Part shown: in pieces, positions 33,873 through 41,647 of the stretch
Layout: each line of letters opens with the position of its first letter
How positions within the stretch are numbered: the first letter of the stretch is position 1
NCBI GenBank assembly: GCA_027494165.1
Contig: JAOSJM010000001.1
Coordinates: forward strand, 682,001 to 746,000
Source: Acidimicrobiia bacterium
GTDB taxonomy: Bacteria; Actinomycetota; Acidimicrobiia; IMCC26256; JAOSJM01
DNA length: 64,000 bases
Direction: 5' to 3'
The notes under the pieces: model-generated
The model's input: only the letters and a program-made list of their open reading frames with translations
Databases searched by the model: none
What the model was told of the DNA's origin: nothing
Position numbers and translations under genes: made by a program

Positions 33873-34640
33873 GTGCCGGCCGGCGCACCCCTCGTCCTCG
33901 TCCACGGCGGGGCCCACGGTGCCTGGTGTTGGGAGCCGACCCTGCCCTTCCTGGGTGCGCGGGCGCTCGCCGTCGACCTGCCGGGGCGCGGCGGGACCCC
34001 CGGCGACCTCGCCACCCTGACCGTCGGGGGCTGCGCCGCGTCGGTGCTCGCCGACGCGGACGCCGCGGGCCTCGACCGCTTCGTCCTCGTGGGGCACTCC
34101 CTCGCCGGGCTCACCGTCCCCGAGGTGGCCGCCCTGGCGCCCGAGCGGGTGCTCCACCTCGTGTTCGTCTCGTGCGCGATCCCGCCCGAGGGCGGGGCCC
34201 TCGTCGACACGCTGCCCGCCTCCCTGCGCCGGCTCTCCCGGCGCGCGGCGCGACGCCTCGGCCGCCGGCCCGCCGGGTTCGGGTCGCAGCTCCCGCGGCC
34301 GGTGGCCCGGCGGATGTTCTGCGACGACATGGACGAGGCCCAGAGCCGCTTCGTGCTCGAGCGGCTGGGTCCCGACTCCCTGGGTCTCGTCACCGAGCCG
34401 GTGTCGCGGCGGCGGCTCCCGACCTCGGTGCCCAAGACCTACGTGCTCCTGCGCCGTGACCGCTCCCTGGGCTGGTCGCGCCAGCACGCGATGGTCGCCA
34501 ACCTGGTGGCGTCGCCGGGCGGGCCCGTCCGCCTGCGCTGGCTCGACGCGGGGCACGACGTCATGGTGAGCCGGCCCCGGGCGCTCGCGGCCCTCCTCGA
34601 CGAGGTCGCTCGGGAGGCTGCCGGCGCGAGCGGCGCCTGA
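33873..34640 (+). CDS. Alpha/beta hydrolase
   Basis: 255 residues from GTG 33873. Oxyanion segment LVLVHGGAHGAWCWEPTL, nucleophile elbow VLVGHSLAGLTVPEVA and catalytic His in LDAGHDVMVSRP give a complete triad framework. The pattern resembles the plant-type esterase/hydroxynitrile-lyase branch. It starts 50 bases after the ferredoxin and may be co-transcribed. It is unrelated in sequence to the other two hydrolases of the window. Confidence 0.82.
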   Translation: MPAGAPLVLVHGGAHGAWCWEPTLPFLGARALAVDLPGRGGTPGDLATLTVGGCAASVLADADAAGLDRFVLVGHSLAGLTVPEVAALAPERVLHLVFVSCAIPPEGGALVDTLPASLRRLSRRAARRLGRRPAGFGSQLPRPVARRMFCDDMDEAQSRFVLERLGPDSLGLVTEPVSRRRLPTSVPKTYVLLRRDRSLGWSRQHAMVANLVASPGGPVRLRWLDAGHDVMVSRPRALAALLDEVAREAAGASGA

Positions 34641-34715
34641 CCTCCGCTCCGGGGTGGTCCGGGCGGCACGTCGCGCCCGCGCCGGCCGGTACCGCCGGTC
34701 CGCCGCCACTCAGGA

Positions 34716-34733
34716 TCTGACGGGCCTGTCGCG
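34716..34733. promoter_or_regulatory. Weak operator-like dyad upstream of the fused FadE
   Basis: TCTGACGGGCCTGTCGCG matches TGAC-N6-GTC and then diverges. It is 50 bases before the ATG of the fused acyl-CoA dehydrogenase. It is listed because its position matches the other sites; alone it would not be convincing. Confidence 0.3.
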
Positions 34734-34782
34734 CCGCGCGACGATCGCGCCCGTTCGTCCGGTACGAGGAGCGTCGGAACCC

Positions 34783-36960
34783 ATGTCCATCGCGATCACG
34801 GAAGAGCACCTGGAGCTCCAGCAGGCTGCCCGGCGCTGGGTCGAGTCCCACTGCCCACCGGCGGTGCCCCGGTCGCTCCTCGACGCCGAGAGCGAGACGA
34901 TGCCGCCCTTCTGGGAGGACCTGGCGGGGCTCGGATGGTTGGGGCTCCACGTCGACGAGGCCTACGGCGGCGAGGGCTACGGGCTGGCCGAGCTGGCCGT
35001 CGTGCTCGAGGAGCTCGGGCGGGCCTGCGCCCCCGGACCGTTCCTGCCCACGGTCCTCACCGCGGCGGTCGTGCAGGCGTCGGGCCGCGAGGCCGCCGCC
35101 AAGGCGTTGCTGCCCGGGTTGGCGACGGGGGAGTCGACCGGTGCCGTCGCGCTCGGTCCGGGGCTGCGCGGCGTGGCCGTCGCCGACGGGCTGCGGGTCT
35201 CCGGCACGACCGGGCCCGTGCTCGGGGGGCACCTGGCCTCGATCGTGGTGGCCCCGGTGTCCACACCCGACGGTGACGTCTGGGTGGCGCTCGAGGCGGC
35301 CCGGCTCACGGCGAGGGAGATGCGGTCGGTCGACCGCACCCGCCGCGTCGCCGGGATCGAGGTGGACGGCGCGGTCGTCCCCGCCGAGCGGCAGCTCCTG
35401 GGCCTGGCCACCGAGCGCGTGCGGGACCTGGCCGCCGTCCTGGCGTCGGCCGAGGCGGTCGGGCTGGCCGGCTGGTGCGTGGACACCGCGGCGGCGTACG
35501 CGACCGAGCGGCACCAGTTCGGGCGGCCGATCGGCCAGTTCCAGGGGGTCAAGCACCGCTGCGCCGACATGCTCTGCGCGGCCGAGCTCGCCCGCGGCGC
35601 CGTGTGGGACGCGGCCCGCGGTGCCGCCGATCCCCGCGAGGGCCCCCTGGCGGTGGCGGTGGCCGCGGCCGTGGCCCTCGAGGCCGGCCTCGAGTGCGCC
35701 AAGAGCTGCATCCAGGTCCTCGGGGGGATCGGCTTCACCTGGGAGCACGACGCCCACTGCTACCTGCGGCGGGCGACGACCTCGACCCTCCTGCTCGGCG
35801 GTGGTCCGGCCTGGCGCCGCCGAGCCGTGGAGCTGGCGCTCGGCGGTGCCCGACGCCACCTCCCGGTCGATCTGCCACCCGAGGCCGACGCGGTCCGGGC
35901 CGAGGTCCGGGCCTTCGTCGACGAGATCCGCGACCTCGACGACGCGTCGAGGCGGGCCCGGATGGTCGAGGAGGGCTACCTGAAGCCCGAGTGGCCACGT
36001 CCCTACGGGCGCGACGCCGGTGCCCTCGAGCAGCTCGTGATCGCCGAGGAGCTCCGGACGGCCCGCATCCGGGTCCCCTCGATCCTCATCGGCGGCTGGG
36101 CGCTCCCGCCCGTGATGGTCTTCGGGACGCAGGAGCAGCAGGAGCGGTGGATCTGGCCCACGCTGCGGGGTGAGATCAGCTGGTGCCAGCTGTTCAGCGA
36201 GCCGGGCGCCGGTTCCGACCTCGCGTCGCTCTCGACGAGGGCCACCCGGGTCGACGGCGGGTTCCTCCTGAACGGCCAGAAGGTGTGGACCTCCATGGCC
36301 CACACGACCGACTGGGGGATCTGCCTCGTGCGGACCGACCCCGAAGCCCCCAAGCACCAGGGCATCTCCTGCCTCATGGTCGACATGCGGTCACCGGGCA
36401 TCGACGTGCGCCCCCTCCGGGAGCTCACCGGCGAGGCCATGTTCAACGAGGTGTTCTTCGACGACGTGTTCGTCCCCGACGACTGCCTGGTCGGCGAGCT
36501 GCACGGTGGGTGGGCCGCGGCCCGCACCACGCTGGCCAACGAGCGGGTGTTCATGGGGGGTGGCGCCTCGTTCGGGTTCGGGGTGGAGGCGCTGCTGGAG
36601 ATGGTGCGGTCGGCGGGACTCGAGTCCGACGGCGGCGTGGTCGAGGAGCTCGGCGCGCTCCTCTGCGAGGCCCAGGCCCTGGCGGTGCTCGGGTTCCGGC
36701 TCACGCTCCGGGCGCTCTCGGGGGCGGACCCGGGCGCGGAGTCGAGCGTGCGCAAGCTCCTCGGCGCGGAGCACGACCAGGCCGTGCAGGAGATGGGGCT
36801 CCGCCTGCTCGGGGCGGCCGCGGCGACCGGCGAGGGCGACGCCGCGACCTGGATCCACGGGTTCCTCTTCGACCGCTGCCTCACGATCGCCGGTGGGACG
36901 AGCGAGATCCAGCGCAACGTGATCGGCGAGCGCCTGCTCGGCCTCCCGAAGGACCCCTGA
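34783..36960 (+). CDS. Tandem-domain acyl-CoA dehydrogenase (FadE34/ChsE3-like)
   Basis: 725 residues from ATG 34783, twice the normal acyl-CoA dehydrogenase length. The first domain (~1-375) has FGRPIGQFQGVKHRCADML and QVLGGIGFTWEHDAHCYLRRA. The second (~385-725) has FSEPGAGSDLASLSTRA, LNGQKVWTSMAHTTDWG and AGGTSEIQRNVIGERLLGLP. Mycobacterial FadE34 has this same fused layout and acts on steroid side-chain CoA esters; equivalence here is inference. It inserts a double bond next to the thioester using FAD. MaoC, DUF35 and thiolase genes follow. Confidence 0.87.
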   Translation: MSIAITEEHLELQQAARRWVESHCPPAVPRSLLDAESETMPPFWEDLAGLGWLGLHVDEAYGGEGYGLAELAVVLEELGRACAPGPFLPTVLTAAVVQASGREAAAKALLPGLATGESTGAVALGPGLRGVAVADGLRVSGTTGPVLGGHLASIVVAPVSTPDGDVWVALEAARLTAREMRSVDRTRRVAGIEVDGAVVPAERQLLGLATERVRDLAAVLASAEAVGLAGWCVDTAAAYATERHQFGRPIGQFQGVKHRCADMLCAAELARGAVWDAARGAADPREGPLAVAVAAAVALEAGLECAKSCIQVLGGIGFTWEHDAHCYLRRATTSTLLLGGGPAWRRRAVELALGGARRHLPVDLPPEADAVRAEVRAFVDEIRDLDDASRRARMVEEGYLKPEWPRPYGRDAGALEQLVIAEELRTARIRVPSILIGGWALPPVMVFGTQEQQERWIWPTLRGEISWCQLFSEPGAGSDLASLSTRATRVDGGFLLNGQKVWTSMAHTTDWGICLVRTDPEAPKHQGISCLMVDMRSPGIDVRPLRELTGEAMFNEVFFDDVFVPDDCLVGELHGGWAAARTTLANERVFMGGGASFGFGVEALLEMVRSAGLESDGGVVEELGALLCEAQALAVLGFRLTLRALSGADPGAESSVRKLLGAEHDQAVQEMGLRLLGAAAATGEGDAATWIHGFLFDRCLTIAGGTSEIQRNVIGERLLGLPKDP

Positions 36961-36979
36961 GGCCCCCCTTCCATTCCCC

Positions 36980-37024
36980 GGTTGGCGCGGTTTCGGGGCC
37001 GTGGACCCCGTTTCCGCTCCAACC
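36980..37024 (+). repeat. 45-bp hairpin repeat, copy 3
   Basis: Loop CCGTGGA with arms GGTTGGCGCGG...CGGGG and CCCCG...CCGCTCCAACC, plus orientation. First of two copies between the fused FadE and the AbiEi/DUF559 gene. Confidence 0.75.
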
Positions 37025-37042
37025 CCGGGACGCTCGTTCCCC

Positions 37043-37087
37043 GGTTGGCGCGGTTTCGGGGCCGTGGACCCCGTTTCCGCTCCAACC
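37043..37087 (+). repeat. 45-bp hairpin repeat, copy 4
   Basis: Identical to copy 3 over all 45 bases, 63 bases downstream of it. Confidence 0.75.
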
Positions 37088-37193
37088 CGGCGGGAGGGAG
37101 GGCCCGGCCCGGCGGGAGGGAGGGCCGGGCCGGCCGGAGAGGACGGGGTCGGCCCACGGCGTCGCTGTCACACCGCCCTGGGATGCTGGCGTC

Positions 37194-38117
37194 ATGGGAC
37201 GGGCGGACAACCTCGCGGCCGAGATCGCCTCCGGCCAGCGCGGGCTCCTCACGCGCGAACAGGCGCTGGCCGCAGGCGTGTCGGCCCACCAGATCCGGAA
37301 CCGGATCGAGACGGGCGCGTGGTCCCGGCTCCACCGCAACGTCTACCGGCTCGCCGGCGCGGCGCGGACGTGGGAGCAGCGGGTCCTCGGCGCCGTGCTC
37401 GCGGTGCCCGGTGCGGTCGCCTCGCACCTCACCGGTGCGGCGCTCTGGGCGTTCCCCGACGTCGGGCCGGACGCCCCGGTGGAGATCACGGTCCCCCGGC
37501 TGGCGCACGGGAGGGTGCGGAGGACGCTCGTGCACCGGCCCGAGGACCTCGCGGCTCCCGATCGCACCGAGGTGGCGGGGATCCCGGTGACGTCCGTGCC
37601 GCGAACTCTCGTCGACCTCTCGGCCCGCCTCTCCGCGGGCCAGCTCGGTCGGGCGCTCGACGACGCGCTCCGGCGACGCCTCACGAGCCTCTGGGCGGTC
37701 GAGCAGTGCGTCGACCGTCTCGACCCGGGTCCCGGTCGCCGGACCAGCGTGATCAGGATGCTGCTCGCGGAGCGGGGCGACGGATCCGCGGTGGGGGAGA
37801 GCGGTCTGGAGTGGCGGGTCCACCGGGCGATCCTGACCGCGGGTCTCCCGCCCCCGACGCCGCAGCACGAGGTGGTGGTCGGGGGCCACCGGTACCGCCT
37901 CGACCTGGCCTACCCGGAGGTGCGTCTCGCCATCGAGGTCGACGGCTGGGTGGTGCACCACACCCGCACGGCGTTCGACGGTGACCGCCACCGGGCCAAC
38001 GCGTTGGTGGCGGCGGGCTGGACGATCCTGCGGTTCACGGCGCGCTCGAGCGACGATGAGGTGGCCGGATCGGTCGGCGGGACCCTCGTGCGGCTCGGCC
38101 GCCGCCGCGGCGCCTGA
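37194..38117 (+). CDS. AbiEi-like N-terminal domain plus DUF559 (nuclease-fold) protein
   Basis: 307 residues from ATG 37194; GATGCT at 37182-37187 suggests a leaderless message. The first ~100 residues match the AbiEi antitoxin winged-helix layout (GLLTREQALAAGVSAHQIRN, RLHRNVYRLAGA). The last ~100 match DUF559, a Vsr/PD-(D/E)xK-like fold: RLDLAYPEVRLAIEVDGWVVH, DRHRANALVAAGWTILRFTA. No AbiEii toxin partner is adjacent. Such orphan proteins are abundant in actinobacteria and unassigned in function. Two hairpin repeats lie on each side. Confidence 0.78.
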   Translation: MGRADNLAAEIASGQRGLLTREQALAAGVSAHQIRNRIETGAWSRLHRNVYRLAGAARTWEQRVLGAVLAVPGAVASHLTGAALWAFPDVGPDAPVEITVPRLAHGRVRRTLVHRPEDLAAPDRTEVAGIPVTSVPRTLVDLSARLSAGQLGRALDDALRRRLTSLWAVEQCVDRLDPGPGRRTSVIRMLLAERGDGSAVGESGLEWRVHRAILTAGLPPPTPQHEVVVGGHRYRLDLAYPEVRLAIEVDGWVVHHTRTAFDGDRHRANALVAAGWTILRFTARSSDDEVAGSVGGTLVRLGRRRGA

Positions 38118-38140
38118 GGCGCGGCCCTCCCCGGTGCCCC

Positions 38141-38185
38141 GGTTGGCGCGGTTTCGGGGCCGTGGACCCCGATTCCGCTCCAACC
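38141..38185 (+). repeat. 45-bp hairpin repeat, copy 5
   Basis: Differs from copies 3 and 4 by one base in the right arm (CCCCGATTCC). First of two copies downstream of the AbiEi/DUF559 gene. Confidence 0.75.
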
Positions 38186-38245
38186 CGGCGTGGAGGGGGA
38201 GGCCGACCCGGCGGGAAGGACGGCCACCAGGGACTCTCATGCGCC

Positions 38246-38290
38246 GGTTGGCGCGGTTTCGGGGCCGTGGACCCCGATTCCGCTCCAACC
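38246..38290 (+). repeat. 45-bp hairpin repeat, copy 6
   Basis: Identical to copy 5. The flanking GGAGGGGGAGGCCGACCCGG stretch also recurs two to three times between 38190 and 38345. The remaining spacer up to 38371 is low-complexity GC-rich sequence with no gene. Confidence 0.75.
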
Positions 38291-38371
38291 CGGCGTGGAG
38301 GGGGAGGCCGACCCGGCGTGGAGGGGGAGGCCGACCCGGCGGGAGGGAGGCCGGGCCGGGCGTGCGGGAGA

Positions 38372-38389
38372 GTTGACAGCGGCGTCAGT
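38372..38389. promoter_or_regulatory. Operator-like dyad TGAC-N6-GTCA
   Basis: GTTGACAGCGGCGTCAGT carries the exact TGAC-N6-GTCA core, with a possible -10 (TAGCAC, 38397-38402) just downstream. It precedes the MaoC-DUF35-thiolase operon. Confidence 0.6.
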
Positions 38390-38486
38390 GAACGGGTAGC
38401 ACAGCGGCTCCGGACGGCGCTTCGGGCTCCGGGGGCCGGGGTCCACGCGCCCGGCCGGTCGGGGCGGGCAGCAGGAGAGGGTTCGC

Positions 38487-38918
38487 ATGGCCGAGCAGAA
38501 GCTCTACTTCGAGGACGTGAACGAGGGCGACACCGCCCCCGACTTCAGCCACGAGCTCACCCGCACCGACCTCGTCATGTACGCCGGCGCGTCCGGCGAC
38601 TTCAATCCGATGCACACCGACGAGGTGAAGGCCAAGGAGGCCGGGCTGCCGAGCGTCTTCGGCCACGGCATGTTCACCATGGGCCTCCTGGGCAAGGCGC
38701 TCACCGACTACGTCGGCGTGGGCAACCTCCGGTCCTACAAGGTCCGCTTCACCAAGCAGACCTGGCCGGGCGAGGTGCTCACGACGAAGGTCACCGTCAC
38801 CGGGAAGCGCAAGGAGGACGGCGAGGGCATCGTCGACCTGGAGTGCTCCGTGGTCAACCAGGACGGCGAGGCGAAGGTCGCGGGCGAGGCGAGCGCCGCG
38901 CTCCCGAGCCGCTCCTGA
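38487..38918 (+). CDS. MaoC-like enoyl-CoA hydratase (single hotdog)
   Basis: 143 residues from ATG 38487 (GCAGGAGAGG upstream). The hydratase-2 motif is complete: YAGASGDFNPMHTDEVKAKE followed by FGHGMFTMGLLGKAL, giving the catalytic Asp and His. Its size and layout resemble HadB/ChsH1-type single-hotdog subunits, which often work as heterodimers with a partner lacking the motif; no such partner is obvious here. It would hydrate the 2-enoyl-CoA made by the FadE protein. First gene of a five-gene operon. Confidence 0.87.
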   Translation: MAEQKLYFEDVNEGDTAPDFSHELTRTDLVMYAGASGDFNPMHTDEVKAKEAGLPSVFGHGMFTMGLLGKALTDYVGVGNLRSYKVRFTKQTWPGEVLTTKVTVTGKRKEDGEGIVDLECSVVNQDGEAKVAGEASAALPSRS

Positions 38919-38946
38919 CCGCCGGACGGGACGCGCCGTCACCCCG

Positions 38947-39351
38947 ATGCGCTTCGACCTGCCCACGCCCGACCTCGAGCAGCAACCGTTCTGGGACGCC
39001 GCGAAGCAGGAGCGCCTCCTCGTGAAGCGCTGCCGGGCCTGCCGCGCCCACCACTTCTACCCGCGCCCGTTCTGCCCGCGGTGCTGGAGCGGTGACGTCG
39101 AGTGGGTCGAGGCGTCCGGACGGGGGACCCTCTACACGTGGTCGGTCGTCCATGTGAACGACCTGCCGCCGTTCCCGGAGCGGGTGCCCTACGTCGCGGC
39201 CATCGTCGACCTCGACGAGGGGCCGCGCATGGAGACCAACGTCGTAGATTGCGACTTCGACGCCCTGCAGGTCGGGATGCCGCTCGAGGTGACGTTCCGG
39301 GAGATCAGCGACGACTTCGCCATCCCGGTGTTCCGGCCGGCGGAAGGCTGA
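38947..39351 (+). CDS. DUF35 protein (zinc ribbon plus OB fold), copy 1
   Basis: 134 residues from ATG 38947. The N-terminal helix FWDAAKQERLLVKRC is followed by a rubredoxin-like zinc ribbon (C-x2-C at RCRACRA and C-x2-C at FCPRCWS) and an OB-fold with GRGTLYTWSVVH and MPLEVTFREISDDFAIPVFRP. DUF35 proteins are obligate partners of Ltp-type thiolases and aldolases. There are two DUF35 genes in this operon but only one thiolase. Confidence 0.87.
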   Translation: MRFDLPTPDLEQQPFWDAAKQERLLVKRCRACRAHHFYPRPFCPRCWSGDVEWVEASGRGTLYTWSVVHVNDLPPFPERVPYVAAIVDLDEGPRMETNVVDCDFDALQVGMPLEVTFREISDDFAIPVFRPAEG

Positions 39352-39455
39352 GCGCGCCACCACACAGTGAGGACCACAACGGTCGCATGGGGGGCTTGGG
39401 TATCGTGACGGACGCAACATCGACGGTCACACCGTCTGTGTCCGGAGGAGGTGCC

Positions 39456-39815
39456 GTGACCCCCCGAGGTGCCGACAGATCCAAGGACTGGAGCTTCCCG
39501 TTCGAGGGCCCGCTCCACGACGTGTTTCCCGCGCTCCACGAGGCGAACCGGGCGTGGATGTCGCAGATCGACTCCCTCACCGCGCCCGACCGCAAGACCC
39601 ACGAGCTCGTGCGCATGGTGTGCACGGTGATCCTGCGCAACCCCGACGGCGTGAAGCGCCACGCGCGGTTCGCCACCGAGGTCGGTGCGACCTGGGAGGA
39701 GGTCCTGGGCTCGATCATGCTCACGATGCCCGGCTTCGGGCTCCTCCCCGCGGTCGAGGCGATCCCCCACGCCCGGGCCGGGTTCGAGGAGGCCGCCGAG
39801 GTCGAAGCCGACTGA
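39456..39815 (+). CDS. Carboxymuconolactone-decarboxylase-like protein lacking the CxxC redox pair
   Basis: 119 residues from GTG 39456, chosen for GGAGGAGG 5 bases upstream; GTG 39408 after a -10-like TATCGT is an alternative. The helical CMD/AhpD pattern is visible (HELVRMVCTVILRN, RHARFATEVGATWEEVLGSI). The region that carries CxxC in AhpD reads NPDGVKRH, so peroxidase chemistry is unlikely. A decarboxylase-like or hydrolytic role is possible. It sits between the two DUF35 genes, in the catabolic operon. Confidence 0.72.
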   Translation: MTPRGADRSKDWSFPFEGPLHDVFPALHEANRAWMSQIDSLTAPDRKTHELVRMVCTVILRNPDGVKRHARFATEVGATWEEVLGSIMLTMPGFGLLPAVEAIPHARAGFEEAAEVEAD

Positions 39816-39835
39816 GCAGGCGACCGAGAGGGCCC

Positions 39836-40264
39836 GTGACCGACGCCGCCGTCCCCTTCCGCATCCTGCCGAGGGTCACCGACCGCAATCGGCACTTCTG
39901 GACCGGCGGCGCCGACGGCGAGCTGCGGTTCCAGCGGTGCGCCGGCTGCGGACTCCTCCTCCACCCGCCGACGGTCGTGTGCCCCCGCTGCCTCGGCAGG
40001 GACCTCGGTGTCGCGCCCGTCTCGGGGCGGGCCACGGTCGTGACCTACACGGTGAACCACCAGGCCTGGATGCCGGAGCCGGAGCCGCCGTACACGGTCG
40101 CCATCGTCGAGCTGGTCGAGCAGGAGGGCCTCCGCCTGACCACGAACATCGTGAACTGCCCACCCGAGGCGGTCCGGATCGGCATGCCGGTGCGCGTGGT
40201 GTTCGAGGAGCGCGACGGCGAGGTCTGGATCCCCCTCTTCGAGCCGGCGGAGGAGGGCGGGTGA
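39836..40264 (+). CDS. DUF35 protein (zinc ribbon plus OB fold), copy 2
   Basis: 142 residues from GTG 39836. It has the helix RNRHFWTGGADGELRFQRC, zinc ribbon Cys pairs CAGC and CPRC, and OB-fold strands (GRATVVTYTVNHQAW, MPVRVVFEERDGEVWIPLF). Its stop overlaps the thiolase start as GTGA, so this copy is the likely direct partner of the thiolase. It is clearly divergent from copy 1. Confidence 0.88.
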   Translation: MTDAAVPFRILPRVTDRNRHFWTGGADGELRFQRCAGCGLLLHPPTVVCPRCLGRDLGVAPVSGRATVVTYTVNHQAWMPEPEPPYTVAIVELVEQEGLRLTTNIVNCPPEAVRIGMPVRVVFEERDGEVWIPLFEPAEEGG

Positions 40265-41478
40265 CGGACCCCGGCGAGATCATCGAGCGGCGGGCCGTCA
40301 TCAGCGGCGTGGGGCAGTCCGACGTGGGCCGGCGACTGTACCGGGACCCACTCGAGCTCACCGTCGACGCCTGCCTGGCCGCGATCGACGACGCCGGCCT
40401 GACCCCCGCCGACATCGACGGGCTCGCCACCTACCCGGGCGCGACCGACAACCCCCCGGGGTTCTCGGGCGCCGGCATCACCGAGGTCCAGGACGCGCTC
40501 CGCCTCGAGCTCGGCTGGTTCACCGGGGGGTTCGAGCTTCCGGGTCAGCTCGGGTCGGTGGTCGACGCCTGCCTCGCGGTCGCGGCCGGTCTCGCCCGCC
40601 ACGTCGTGGTGTTCCGCAGCGTCTGGGAGGCGAGCGCCCAGGGCGAGAAGGGCCGGGCCGCGGTGATGCCGGGCGGCGGCGACGGCGGCGTCCGCATCCC
40701 CCGCGCGTCGGGGTTCATGGAGTGGACCCTCCCGTTCGCCGCACCCTCCGCCGCGATCTGGATCGCCATGTTCGCCATGCGCCACATGCACGAGTACGGG
40801 ACGACGCGCGAGCAGCTCGCCCAGATCGCGCTCAACGCCCGGAGGAACGCCGCGCTGAACCCGAAGGCGGTCTACCGGGACCCCCTGACGATGGACGACT
40901 ACCTCGCGGCCCGGATGATCTCCGAGCCGCTGTGCCTCTACGACTGCGACGTGCCGGCCGACGGAGCCACCGCCGTCGTCGTGTCGCGGGCCGAGACCGC
41001 TCCCGACCTCCGTCGGCCTCCGGTCCGGGTGGAGGCCGTGGGGACGGCCATCCGGGGGCGGCCGTCCTGGGACCAGTTCGACGACCTCACGACGATGGCG
41101 TGCCGCGACGCCGGCGCCCAGCTCTTCACGCGCACCGAGCTGACCCCGGACGACGTGGACGTGGCCGAGCTCTACGACGGCTTCAGCTTCATCACCCTCG
41201 CGTGGCTCGAGGCGCTGGGCCTGTGCGCCAAGGGAGAGTCCGGTCCCTTCGTCGAGGGCGGCAAGCGGATCGCGCTCGACGGCGAGCTCCCACTCAACAC
41301 GAACGGCGGCCAGCTCTCGGGCGGGCGCCTCCACGGCTTCGGGTTCCTGCACGAGGCGTGCGCCCAGCTCTGGGGCGAGGCGGGGGACCGGCAGGTCCCC
41401 GGCGAGCCCGAGGTCGCGGTGGCCGCCGCCGGTGGCGGCCCGCTGGCCGGCTGCCTGCTGCTCACGCGCTCCCGCTGA
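40261..41478 (+). CDS. Lipid-transfer-protein-type thiolase/aldolase (Ltp family)
   Basis: 405 residues from GTG 40261. Thiolase fold with AVISGVGQSDVGRR, DAGLTPADIDGLATYPG, NARRNAALNPKAVYRDP, and the C-terminal AELYDGFSFITLAWLEALG and NTNGGQLSGGRLHGFG. The usual nucleophile context (NxCASG) is absent; the segment reads VVDACLAVAAGL. The conserved Tyr near AELYDGF fits Ltp2-type retro-aldolases, which cleave side-chain hydroxyacyl-CoAs with a DUF35 partner. Substrate (steroid, bile-acid or branched lipid) is not decidable. Confidence 0.85.
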   Translation: MTDPGEIIERRAVISGVGQSDVGRRLYRDPLELTVDACLAAIDDAGLTPADIDGLATYPGATDNPPGFSGAGITEVQDALRLELGWFTGGFELPGQLGSVVDACLAVAAGLARHVVVFRSVWEASAQGEKGRAAVMPGGGDGGVRIPRASGFMEWTLPFAAPSAAIWIAMFAMRHMHEYGTTREQLAQIALNARRNAALNPKAVYRDPLTMDDYLAARMISEPLCLYDCDVPADGATAVVVSRAETAPDLRRPPVRVEAVGTAIRGRPSWDQFDDLTTMACRDAGAQLFTRTELTPDDVDVAELYDGFSFITLAWLEALGLCAKGESGPFVEGGKRIALDGELPLNTNGGQLSGGRLHGFGFLHEACAQLWGEAGDRQVPGEPEVAVAAAGGGPLAGCLLLTRSR

Positions 41479-41601
41479 CGGGCGCTCCCCGGCCCCGATG
41501 GCGACGACCGGTCGAGGTCGGGAGCGGCGGTGGAGCGGAACGGCCCCCGGGCGCGCGCGGTCCGTCTCCGCGACGACCGGACCCGCTGGTGGAGCGCAAT
41601 G

Positions 41602-41619
41602 TCCGACACGGATGTCAGG
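41602..41619. promoter_or_regulatory. Operator-like dyad upstream of FadE
   Basis: TCCGACACGGATGTCAGG has a perfect right arm GTCAGG and an imperfect left arm. It is 16 bases upstream of the -10 element. Confidence 0.5.
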
Positions 41620-41635
41620 AAGCGGTCGCACCGGC

Positions 41636-41641
41636 TATCGT
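41636..41641 (+). promoter_or_regulatory. -10 element TATCGT of a leaderless FadE transcript
   Basis: TATCGT ends 6 bases before ATG 41648, and no Shine-Dalgarno sequence intervenes. Confidence 0.55.
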
Positions 41642-41647
41642 CGAGGC

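Noticed and set aside
36980..38290. The repeat pairs as a CRISPR array
   Set aside because: Only two copies on each side, irregular spacing, no spacers of constant length and no cas genes; the units are self-complementary hairpins.
39403..39435. GTGAC...GTCAC inverted repeat as an operator of the CMD-like gene
   Set aside because: The spacer is far longer than in the other sites and the gene is internal to an operon.
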